From contig NZ_VNIK02000003.1 of assembly GCF_007785775.2 (NCBI RefSeq), positions 276,902 through 340,901 on the forward strand: a stretch of 64,000 nt of DNA, written 5' to 3'. A program made the position numbers and the translations under genes. Under the pieces are notes generated by a model that did not search any database, was not told where the DNA came from, and saw only the letters and a list, made by a program, of their open reading frames with translations. The stretch is from Flagellimonas hadalis. Its GTDB lineage: Bacteria > Bacteroidota > Bacteroidia > Flavobacteriales > Flavobacteriaceae. Shown in pieces: positions 7,252-14,672 of this stretch; positions within the stretch are counted from its first letter, which is position 1; every line of letters begins with the position of its first letter.

Positions 7252-8610
7252 ATGTGCCATCTAGTTCAAAAATACAACGTTCCCGGCCCCAGGTACACCA
7301 GTTACCCCACAGTACCTTATTGGGACTTGGACAGCTTTTCGGAAAAACAATGGAGATCCAGTATCCTTAGAGCTTTCCAGGAAAGTTCCGATGAAGGGAT
7401 CAGCATTTACATCCATCTTCCTTTTTGCGAAAGCCTTTGCACCTTTTGCGGTTGCCACAAGCGCATCACCAAGAGACACGAACTGGAACTTCCTTATATA
7501 TACAATGTATTGAGGGAATGGGAACTGTACTGCGATATATTGGGTTCCAGACCTCTGATAAAAGAATTGCATTTGGGAGGAGGCACCCCTACTTTTTTCT
7601 CCCCCGAAAATCTGAAGACATTGGTGGAAGGTGTCCTTCGATTGGGCAAAAAAGCCCAAGAAATGGAGTTCAGCTTTGAAGGACATCCCAACAATACGAC
7701 CAAAGCACACCTACAGGCCCTCTATGACGTAGGGTTCAGAAGGGTCTGTTTTGGTGTGCAGGACTACAACCTGACCGTGCAGCGTGCCATAAACCGGATA
7801 CAGCCCTTTGAAAATGTAAAAAATGTGACCGAATGGGCCAGACAGATCGGTTATACCTCGGTAGGGCACGACATCATTTATGGTCTACCCTTTCAGGATT
7901 GTGCCAATGTGGAGGAAACCATTATGAAGACCAACGCGCTGAAACCGGACCGCATCGCTTTTTACAGTTATGCCCATGTTCCTTGGATCAAAGGGAACGG
8001 GCAAAGGGGCTATCAGGAATCCGACCTGCCCTCCTCTGTGGAAAAAAGAGCGCAGTATGAAATGGGCAAGCGAATGTTGTCCCAATTTGGCTACAAGGAT
8101 GTGGGGATGGACCATTTCGCTCTCCCAACCGACGACCTGTACAAAGCTTACCTAAACGGCACCCTGCACAGAAATTTTATGGGATACACCCCTTCCAAGA
8201 CCAAACTAATGATCGGTCTGGGGGTTTCCAGCATCAGTGACAGCTGGTATGGATTTGCCCAGAACGTGAAGAGTGTCGAAGAATATGCAGATTTGGTTTC
8301 GCACGGGGTTATTCCTATCTTTAAAGGACACATCCTGAGCCCTGAAGACCAGATCTTGAGACAGCACATCCTGAACATCATGTGCCAGTTCAACACCCAA
8401 TGGAATCCCGAAGAAATTGCGGTGGTCGATTTTGACGCCATCCTCGAAAACTTATCGGAACTAAAAGTCGATGGTTTGGTGGAACTGGGACAGGACCACA
8501 TCAAAGTGACCGAAAAGGGAAGGCCGTACATCAGGAACATCAGCATGGCCTTCGACTTGAAATTGCAACGAAAACAACCAGATACCCGGATATTTTCCAT
8601 GACCGTTTAA
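7252..8610 (+). CDS. hemN: Oxygen-independent coproporphyrinogen III dehydrogenase
   Basis: A 452-residue radical SAM enzyme that converts coproporphyrinogen III to protoporphyrinogen IX without O2, supplying haem for the cbb3 oxidase encoded nearby. Visible features are YNVPGPRYTSYPTVPYW at the N-terminus (the HemN tunnel motif), the iron-sulfur motif C59-x3-C63-x2-C66-x-C68 (the fourth Cys is typical of true HemN), the GGGTPTFF motif, and the C-terminal HemN domain. Length matches E. coli HemN (457). The second HemN-like gene in the window (36.6 kb) has only C-x3-C-x2-C and is HemW. A usp gene follows after 17 bases, so hemN-usp is probably one transcript. Confidence 0.93.
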   Translation: MCHLVQKYNVPGPRYTSYPTVPYWDLDSFSEKQWRSSILRAFQESSDEGISIYIHLPFCESLCTFCGCHKRITKRHELELPYIYNVLREWELYCDILGSRPLIKELHLGGGTPTFFSPENLKTLVEGVLRLGKKAQEMEFSFEGHPNNTTKAHLQALYDVGFRRVCFGVQDYNLTVQRAINRIQPFENVKNVTEWARQIGYTSVGHDIIYGLPFQDCANVEETIMKTNALKPDRIAFYSYAHVPWIKGNGQRGYQESDLPSSVEKRAQYEMGKRMLSQFGYKDVGMDHFALPTDDLYKAYLNGTLHRNFMGYTPSKTKLMIGLGVSSISDSWYGFAQNVKSVEEYADLVSHGVIPIFKGHILSPEDQILRQHILNIMCQFNTQWNPEEIAVVDFDAILENLSELKVDGLVELGQDHIKVTEKGRPYIRNISMAFDLKLQRKQPDTRIFSMTV

Positions 8611-8627
8611 CCTAAAAAAGCAAAAAA

Positions 8628-9449
8628 ATGAAAAGTATAATCGTACCCGTCGATTTTTCGGACCAATCCGAAAAGGCCCTCAAGGTGGCCGCTTCCCTGG
8701 CCAAGCAGCACAATGCCGAACTATTGGTGCTCCACATGTTGGAACTTTCCCCTGCGATAATGGCAGAATCGGGCTATATTTCCCAAGAGCAGGTGGTGCA
8801 TCTCATCAAAATCGGGGAAAAAAGATTCACCGAATTCTTGGAGAAACCCTATTTAAAAGGGCTTAATATAACCCCTGTCATCAAACATTACAAGGTGTTC
8901 AGTGAAGTGAACGAAGTGGCCCAAAAACACAAAGCCGACCTTATTGTCATGGGATCCCACGGCGCTGATGGACTCCAAGAGATCTTCATCGGCTCCAACA
9001 CAGAGCGCGTGATCCGAACCTCGGATGTCCCCGTTTTGGTCATCAAAGGGGATGTAGAGGATTTCAAGGCCAAGAACTTTGTTTTTGCCTGCGATTTTGA
9101 GGAAGAGAGCATTACAGCCCTCAAAAAGGCCAAAGAGATGGCAGACCTCCTCAATGCAGAGTTCCATTTGGTCTATATCAATACTCCAGGCGATGAATTT
9201 CTGAGCACCGATGATGCATATGCCAAGATCTCAAAGTTCCTGAACGATGCCAAATTGGGTCTCGGCGTCGATATCCACAACGATTATACCGTGGAAAAAG
9301 GCGTGCTCAACTATAGCGAAAAAATACCTGCCGATCTCATCGGCATTCCGACCCATGGCAGAAGGGGGCTATCCCATTTTTTCATGGGCAGCATAGGCGA
9401 AGACATTGCCAATCATTCCAAAACCCCAGTGATAACCTTTAAGATTTAA
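8628..9449 (+). CDS. Universal stress protein, tandem UspA domains
   Basis: A 273-residue double-domain Usp. The first domain (1-140) starts IIVPVDFSDQSEKALKVA and carries the ATP-binding pattern G-2x-G-9x-G-S in GSHGADGLQEIFIGS. The second (about 148-273) has a related loop THGRRGLSHFFMGS and ends TPVITFKI. ATP-binding Usp proteins act as energy-state sensors in the cytoplasm. The 17-base spacing from hemN and the strong terminator at 9491-9510 mark it as the last gene of the hemN-usp operon, putting it under the same Fnr-type promoter. Confidence 0.9.
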   Translation: MKSIIVPVDFSDQSEKALKVAASLAKQHNAELLVLHMLELSPAIMAESGYISQEQVVHLIKIGEKRFTEFLEKPYLKGLNITPVIKHYKVFSEVNEVAQKHKADLIVMGSHGADGLQEIFIGSNTERVIRTSDVPVLVIKGDVEDFKAKNFVFACDFEEESITALKKAKEMADLLNAEFHLVYINTPGDEFLSTDDAYAKISKFLNDAKLGLGVDIHNDYTVEKGVLNYSEKIPADLIGIPTHGRRGLSHFFMGSIGEDIANHSKTPVITFKI

Positions 9450-9484
9450 AGGTTCCACGATTGATTGGTACTACGCAAGCGGAT

Positions 9485-9516
9485 AAAAAAGGGGCAACTA
9501 AAGTTGCCCCTTTTTC
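9485..9516. terminator. Bidirectional intrinsic terminator
   Basis: The perfect 8-bp stem GGGGCAAC/GTTGCCCC (9491-9498 and 9503-9510) with a 4-base loop is flanked by A6 on one side and T5 on the other. It can end the hemN-usp transcript on the plus strand and the long cco operon on the minus strand. Confidence 0.9.
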
Positions 9517-9533
9517 ATATATATTTTTTTGCT

Positions 9534-10802
9534 TTATCCATTGAACCTTTCATAGGCCATTTTTTGCAAGGCTTCCCTATGATCGGGGTGGGCAATGGAG
9601 ATCAAGGCATTGGCCCGTTGCTGTAGGTTTTTTCCATACAGGTCCACCACCCCATGTTCCGTGGCCACATAGTGCACGTGGGCCCTGGTGGTGGTCACGC
9701 CAGCCCCTTTTTGCAGGTAAGGAACTATTTTTGAAACCCCTTTGTTGGTGATGGAAGGCATGGCGAAGATGGGTTTGCCCCCTTCGGAAAGGGAAGCTCC
9801 CCTTATAAAGTCCATTTGTCCACCAACACCCGAAAATTGCCTGCTTCCGATGGTATCGGCACAGACCTGTCCGGTAATATCTATCTCAATGGCACTGTTG
9901 ATGGCCGTTACCTTCGGATTTTTCCGGATCACCGCCGTATCGTTCGTGTAGGCCGCTTCTTTAAAGTCACAAAGGGGATTGTCGTCGATAAAATCATAAA
10001 GTGCCCGGGAGCCCACAGCAAAGCAGCTCACCACCTTACCCTGTTTCACCCTTTTTTCCTCTCCGGTGATCACCCCGCTTTGGATGAGTGGCAATACCCC
10101 ATCGGAGAACATTTCGGTGTGTATGCCCAATCGTTTATGGTTGCCCAGATTGGACAGCACGGCATTGGGAATGTTCCCGATACCCATTTGGAGGGTGGCC
10201 CCATCTTCGATCAAAGAGGCCACATGGCCCCCGATCTGTTGTTCCACTTCCGAGATTTCCGTGGGTTCGTGCTCATGGATGGGCTGGTCCACCTCAACCG
10301 CAAAATGTATCCTATCGATGTGGATGATCCCATCCCCATGGCTCCTTGGCACCTGTGGATTGATCTGCGCCACAACCGTCTTCGCCATTTCAATGGCTGG
10401 CAGGGTCACATCCACCGAAACCCCCAAAGAGCAAAATCCATGTTTGTCGGGCGGTGAAACCTGAATGAACGCAACGTCCAGGGGAAGGATCTTCCTTCGG
10501 AAGAGCAAGTGGATCTCACTCAAAAAAATAGGCACATAATCACCCCTGAACTCATTGACGAACTTGCGGACATTGCCGCCCACGAACAAACTGTTCAATT
10601 TAAAACTGGTATTGCACGGAGCTGTGGCATATCTGGCCTCCCCTTCGGTGTGTATGGACACAATCTCTACATTCCCGAGCTCCTGGTGCCTATCGCAAAG
10701 GGCATCAATAATGATGTTCGGGGTCATGGCCGCTCCTTGGAAAAAAACCCTGTCCCCAGATTTTACAATACGTACCGCTTCTTCAGCTGTTGTTATTTTC
10801 AC
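9534..10802 (-). CDS. Acetyl-CoA hydrolase/transferase family CoA-transferase
   Basis: A 422-residue class I-like CoA-transferase of the Ach1/Cat2/4-hydroxybutyrate CoA-transferase family. Recognisable segments are the N-terminal EEAVRIVKSGDRVFFQGAA, SPPDKHGFCSLGVSVD, GDGATLQMGIGNIPNA (ATLQMGIG), and SAIEIDITGQVCADTIG, where the family's catalytic Glu is expected, followed by FSGVGGQMDF. It could move CoA between acetyl-CoA and another acid such as succinate or butyrate, or hydrolyse acetyl-CoA. Start is GTG at 10802; the previous gene stops 12 bases upstream and no ATG is better placed. It is the last gene of the cco transcript before the shared terminator, which suggests acetate or acid handling when oxygen is low. 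Confidence 0.85.
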   Translation of the reverse strand: MKITTAEEAVRIVKSGDRVFFQGAAMTPNIIIDALCDRHQELGNVEIVSIHTEGEARYATAPCNTSFKLNSLFVGGNVRKFVNEFRGDYVPIFLSEIHLLFRRKILPLDVAFIQVSPPDKHGFCSLGVSVDVTLPAIEMAKTVVAQINPQVPRSHGDGIIHIDRIHFAVEVDQPIHEHEPTEISEVEQQIGGHVASLIEDGATLQMGIGNIPNAVLSNLGNHKRLGIHTEMFSDGVLPLIQSGVITGEEKRVKQGKVVSCFAVGSRALYDFIDDNPLCDFKEAAYTNDTAVIRKNPKVTAINSAIEIDITGQVCADTIGSRQFSGVGGQMDFIRGASLSEGGKPIFAMPSITNKGVSKIVPYLQKGAGVTTTRAHVHYVATEHGVVDLYGKNLQQRANALISIAHPDHREALQKMAYERFNG

Positions 10803-10814
10803 TTTTGATGATTT

Positions 10815-11525
10815 TTAAGGTTGATGGCATTCGATGGCCGCAGTCACCGAATGGGCCGGTGCCGGTTTGGGGGACACATAGGGAATTCCCAGTCCCAGTC
10901 CACGCACAATAAACAAAACACCGATGATCACCACAAATACGGGGACCAATTTTTGCATTTTTGCCCGTATCGAATTTCGGAACAGTCCTTTGGAATAGAC
11001 CACTGCGGACATCAGGGGAACCGTTCCCAGCCCGAAAAGCACCATATAAAGTCCTCCCTGCAACGGAGTCGCCAAGGCCGTGGCCCCCAACAGGGCCATA
11101 TAGACCAATCCACAAGGTAGAAAACCATTCAGAAACCCGATGGTAAGAAAGGCATCCGGGGTCTTTTTCTTGAGCTCTGTCCCGAGTTTGGACTTGGCTT
11201 TTCCCAAAAGGGAATAAATGGGACGGAAAATCCGATGTCCGTTCAAAAAATTGCCCGGCACCAAAACCAATATGATCATAAGGATTCCAATGCCTATGGA
11301 CAGTTTTTGCTGTATGCCGAACAGGGAAAGTCCTTTTCCCAAAAATCCGAAAATCAGCCCTATCGTTCCGTAGGCCAGCAACCTTCCGGTATGGTATATG
11401 GAAAGTTGTGCTGTTTTTTTGATGTTGTTCGTCTGGTCCAAGGGCAGCATAAAAGCAATGGGGCCGCACATGCCCAAGCAGTGCAGGCTTCCCAAAATTC
11501 CCAGAACCAAGGCCGATGTCAACAT
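10815..11525 (-). CDS. Sulfite exporter TauE/SafE-like membrane protein of cbb3 cluster
   Basis: A 236-residue polytopic inner-membrane protein of the TauE/SafE-like type found at the 3' end of cbb3 oxidase clusters in Bacteroidota. The first helix contains GSLHCLGMCGPIAFMLP, with a Cys pair (C-x3-C) often taken as a metal-handling site in this group. About six helices follow, with GFLNGFLPCGLVYMAL in the second half. ATG at 11525 was preferred over an upstream in-frame start at 11597 because ccoH stops with TGA only two bases before it, giving tight translational coupling, and the extra residues are polar. A role in copper supply or assembly of the oxidase is inferred from context. Confidence 0.8.
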   Translation of the reverse strand: MLTSALVLGILGSLHCLGMCGPIAFMLPLDQTNNIKKTAQLSIYHTGRLLAYGTIGLIFGFLGKGLSLFGIQQKLSIGIGILMIILVLVPGNFLNGHRIFRPIYSLLGKAKSKLGTELKKKTPDAFLTIGFLNGFLPCGLVYMALLGATALATPLQGGLYMVLFGLGTVPLMSAVVYSKGLFRNSIRAKMQKLVPVFVVIIGVLFIVRGLGLGIPYVSPKPAPAHSVTAAIECHQP

Positions 11526-11527
11526 GA

Positions 11528-11974
11528 TCAATATATCAATTTCTGTTTGTGAAAAAAGTCTTGTCCATCGTACTGCCATTTCACAATAATGTCCCAACGA
11601 CCGCCCACCAAACGATTGTCAGGTATGAGCAAATGTGTTTTGGTCAAACTTATGGGAAAGTCTGTATCCAAATGCTTGTTGGACGGTCTATACAGGGACA
11701 CTGTTCCCGTAATTTCCTTGGGATCAAAACGTTCGGGGAAATAGACCATCAGGCCTTCATGGGTTTTTTCCACTTTGAGGTCGGCATCCATTTCGGTGGC
11801 TGCCCTCGAAGCGTCCATGTCCTGCTGATAGGTCAATTCCTTTTTATAATATTCTTCGGTCACCAAATCGTGGTTGGCCCTATCATCGGTGCTCATCCTG
11901 ACCACAAAATAGAGTATAAAGGCAATGAAGCCGATAAATGCCAATACGATTCCTGTTCCCCAATTTATTTTCAT
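11528..11974 (-). CDS. ccoH: cbb3 oxidase assembly protein CcoH (FixH family)
   Basis: A 148-residue protein with one N-terminal transmembrane helix (GIVLAFIGFIAFILYFVV) and a periplasmic beta-rich FixH domain including YYKKELTYQQDMDA and the C-terminal WDIIVKWQYDGQDFFHKQ. FixH/CcoH proteins act in late assembly of the cbb3 oxidase. Position between ccoG and the TauE-like gene, with 12- and 2-base gaps, matches the usual ccoNOQP-GH order. Confidence 0.88.
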   Translation of the reverse strand: MKINWGTGIVLAFIGFIAFILYFVVRMSTDDRANHDLVTEEYYKKELTYQQDMDASRAATEMDADLKVEKTHEGLMVYFPERFDPKEITGTVSLYRPSNKHLDTDFPISLTKTHLLIPDNRLVGGRWDIIVKWQYDGQDFFHKQKLIY

Positions 11975-11986
11975 TTCAATAGATTT

Positions 11987-13396
11987 TTAGTTGTAGCTCC
12001 GTGGTGCCAAAAACTGGGTCACCGTTGTTTCGATGAGCTCGTCCCCACTGTATATCCCTATCTTCAATTTGTCTTTGTCCCCAGTCAATGCAGAGCTGTT
12101 GATCTCTATAAAAAGGGTTCCCCCAATAAGCTGTTCCGCCGGAACGGTGAACCGATCCTGGGACACCATTTTTATCTCGCCCTTGTGCGACATCAACTTG
12201 AAGGAAACCTCCTCGATATCCTTGGTGGTCTTGTTCATCAATTTATAGGTGTACACATTGCTGATGATGTTGTTCTCCTTTCGCTCATAGAGCTGTCCAG
12301 GCAACCGCAATACATTGGCTTCCAGTTCATTTCTCAAAAACAGCATGCCAATCAAAATACCGATCAAGACCGTAAGGACGGCGGTATATCCTTTCATGCG
12401 GGGTGTAAACCTGAACTTGGCCTTTTTGGTGATCTCGTCTTCGCTTGCATAGCGAATGAGCCCCCTGGGCTTTTCGATACTGTCCATGATATGGTCGCAC
12501 TCGTCGATACAGGCGGTGCAGTTCACGCACTCCAACTGTGTTCCATTGCGGATGTCTATGCCTGTGGGACAAACGTTGACACATTGAAAGCAATCGATGC
12601 AATCCCCAAAACCAAGGGCCTCGCGGTCCTCATTTTTTCTGAACTTTTTGCGACCGTTTTCGGCCTCCCCTCTCTTGTGGTCATAGGCCACTACAATGGA
12701 TTTGTTGTCCAGCAGCACCCCTTGAAGTCTTCCGTAGGGGCAGGCTATGATGCAGACCTGCTCCCGGAACCATGCAAAAATGAAGTAGAACACCGCTGTA
12801 AAGATCAACAAAGGAACCATGGTGCTGATATGGGCCGCGGGGCCATCGGTGATATATCCGATCAGTTTGTCACTTCCTATCAAATAGGCCAGGAAAATAT
12901 TGGCAATCACAAAGGAGATGATGAAAAAAACGGTCCACTTGAGTGTCCTTTTCATGATCTTTTCCCTATTCCATGGGGCCTTGGCCAATCGCATCTGGGC
13001 GCCCCGGTCCCCATCGATCCAATATTCGATACGGCGGAACACCATTTCCAAAAAGATGGTCTGGGGGCACATCCAGCCGCAAAAAATACGTCCGTAGGCT
13101 ACCGTGAACAGTGCAATGAAAACGACCCCAATGATCATGGACACGACCACCAAGTGAAAATCCTGGGGCCAAAACGGAAGCCCAAATATGTTGAAACGAC
13201 GTTCCAACACATTGAACATCAGAAATTGGTGTCCGTTGATCTTCACGAAGGGGGCCACCACCAAGAAGATGAGCAGGGTGTAACTGACGTACTTTCGATA
13301 GTCGTAAAACCTACCGCTGGGCTTTTTGGGAAATATCCATGCCCTTTTGCCTTCTTTTGTGATGGTTCCTATGGAATCCCTAAAATTCTCTTCCAT
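11987..13396 (-). CDS. ccoG: cbb3 oxidase accessory iron-sulfur membrane protein CcoG
   Basis: A 469-residue membrane ferredoxin of the CcoG/FixG/RdxA family. Four to five helices include the NapH-like segment FCGWMCPQTIFLEMVFRRIE. A cytoplasmic double [4Fe-4S] region follows, reading C-IDC-FQC-VNVCP and then C-VNC-TAC-IDEC, with a last helix and a C-terminal periplasmic Ig-like domain. CcoG has been shown elsewhere to reduce Cu(II) for the oxidase. A 620-codon open frame on the opposite strand across this gene and ccoH is a base-composition shadow. Confidence 0.93.
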   Translation of the reverse strand: MEENFRDSIGTITKEGKRAWIFPKKPSGRFYDYRKYVSYTLLIFLVVAPFVKINGHQFLMFNVLERRFNIFGLPFWPQDFHLVVVSMIIGVVFIALFTVAYGRIFCGWMCPQTIFLEMVFRRIEYWIDGDRGAQMRLAKAPWNREKIMKRTLKWTVFFIISFVIANIFLAYLIGSDKLIGYITDGPAAHISTMVPLLIFTAVFYFIFAWFREQVCIIACPYGRLQGVLLDNKSIVVAYDHKRGEAENGRKKFRKNEDREALGFGDCIDCFQCVNVCPTGIDIRNGTQLECVNCTACIDECDHIMDSIEKPRGLIRYASEDEITKKAKFRFTPRMKGYTAVLTVLIGILIGMLFLRNELEANVLRLPGQLYERKENNIISNVYTYKLMNKTTKDIEEVSFKLMSHKGEIKMVSQDRFTVPAEQLIGGTLFIEINSSALTGDKDKLKIGIYSGDELIETTVTQFLAPRSYN

Positions 13397-13440
13397 TGCT
13401 CTTTTCTATAGATTTCCGGACTGTTTTCCCTATTCGAGGA

Positions 13441-14385
13441 TCACTCCACGCCAACTTCCGTGGAGTCCGACACTTGCTGTCCAGGAGCAGGTTCGGAGGA
13501 TTGTGGTGCATCTGGGTCTACCCAAATGTCACCTTCAGGGGCCTTGGGGTTTGCCGGTGTTGTACCGTTCAATGTGAGCACATAGCTGGCCACTTGGGCG
13601 ATTTCCGCCGGTTTCAGGTTCTGTTTCCAGGCAATCATACCCTTGCCGTCCCTGCCACCTTCGGAAATGGTATTGAACACATTCTTGATGCCTCCTCCCA
13701 AAATCCAATATTGATCGGTCAGGTTGGGGCCGATTCCCCCGCCACCATCGGCCATGTGACAGGCCACACAGTTTGAGGTAAATATCTTTTCACCTGCACT
13801 CAGGTCGGAAGCATCGGACAAAAATTCCACTGTACTGGCATCCACCAGATCTTTCGCTGTTTTCTTGTACTCTTCTATGGCCATTCTTGCCTCGGCCATT
13901 TCCTGCTCAAATTCTTCCTTTTGGGTATAGTCCCCTATGATATGGAACCTCACCAGATAGATGACACTAAAAATGATTGTCCCATAAAAAAGGTACACCC
14001 ACCAAGGCGGCAACACATTGTCCAGCTCTCGGATACCATCGTAATTATGATCCAGGATAACCTCTCCCTCACGCTCCAGCGAACGACTTTTGGTAAGGTT
14101 TTTCATGAGGTTCTTTGCCCATTTCCACTCCATTTTTTTGGTCTTCTTGGCCAAATAGCGCTGCTTGCCCTCTACCGTGAGTGTTTGGAACATCACATTT
14201 TCGATGGAACTCAAAATGAGCTCTATTGCAATGAGTATCATCAAGATCAACAGCAGGAACAGCTGTGTGATCGGGTATGCAATGATGGCCGGTTGGTCGC
14301 CGGAGTCGATAAAATATTCCATCAATCCGAAGATCAAAAAGAAGAGTACGGGTATGCGTATCCACCAAGGTGTTCTTGTGCTCAT
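13441..14385 (-). CDS. ccoP: cbb3 oxidase subunit III CcoP, single-haem form
   Basis: A 314-residue CcoP. The N-terminal half has two long hydrophobic segments (IPVLFFLIFGLMEYFI and a second near 25-45), followed by the conserved WVYLFYGTIIFSVIYLVRFH segment and one cytochrome c domain with C-VAC-H and a downstream Met. Proteobacterial CcoP has two C-x2-C-H motifs, while only one is present here, as is common in Bacteroidota. The tail is Pro/Glu/Ser rich. ATG 14385 was chosen over an upstream start at 14499 because the extra residues are Cys/Gln-rich and overlap ccoQ. It delivers electrons from cytochrome c to CcoO/CcoN. Confidence 0.9.
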   Translation of the reverse strand: MSTRTPWWIRIPVLFFLIFGLMEYFIDSGDQPAIIAYPITQLFLLLILMILIAIELILSSIENVMFQTLTVEGKQRYLAKKTKKMEWKWAKNLMKNLTKSRSLEREGEVILDHNYDGIRELDNVLPPWWVYLFYGTIIFSVIYLVRFHIIGDYTQKEEFEQEMAEARMAIEEYKKTAKDLVDASTVEFLSDASDLSAGEKIFTSNCVACHMADGGGGIGPNLTDQYWILGGGIKNVFNTISEGGRDGKGMIAWKQNLKPAEIAQVASYVLTLNGTTPANPKAPEGDIWVDPDAPQSSEPAPGQQVSDSTEVGVE

Positions 14386-14389
14386 AATA

Positions 14390-14578
14390 TTACGGTTTAT
14401 GTTGTTGGTCGTTGTTATCCAATGGCAGTTCCTCCATTTCCCTGATGTGCTCCTTTGTTGCGGTGAACACCCACCAAAACAGCAGAACGAAGAAAACAAA
14501 GAAGATAAGCAGGGAAATCATGGGGTAATTTGCTACCCCGTCGATGGTCTCCATATGGTTCTTTACAAATTTCAACAT
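14390..14578 (-). CDS. ccoQ: cbb3 oxidase small subunit CcoQ-like
   Basis: A 62-residue single-span membrane peptide between ccoNO and ccoP. It starts MLKFVKNHMETI, then has one helix MISLLIFFVFFVLLFWWVF, then an acidic tail ending DNNDQQHKP. Size, topology and position match CcoQ/FixQ, which stabilises the oxidase complex. ATG at 14578 is preferred over a TTG eight codons upstream. It ends four bases before the ccoP start. Confidence 0.8.
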   Translation of the reverse strand: MLKFVKNHMETIDGVANYPMISLLIFFVFFVLLFWWVFTATKEHIREMEELPLDNNDQQHKP

Positions 14579-14672
14579 GGCTTTATTGTATTTTGGAAAC
14601 AAGAATCAAGACATAGGACTTGAAATGCTTTTTGTACGTCTTGGTTCTTCTATCTTGGTTCATGGTTCCTTT

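Noticed and set aside
11549-13411. A 620-codon open frame on the plus strand
   Set aside because: It lies wholly antisense to ccoG and ccoH, whose motifs are unmistakable; its translation has no recognisable domain and a composition expected from reading the complementary frame.
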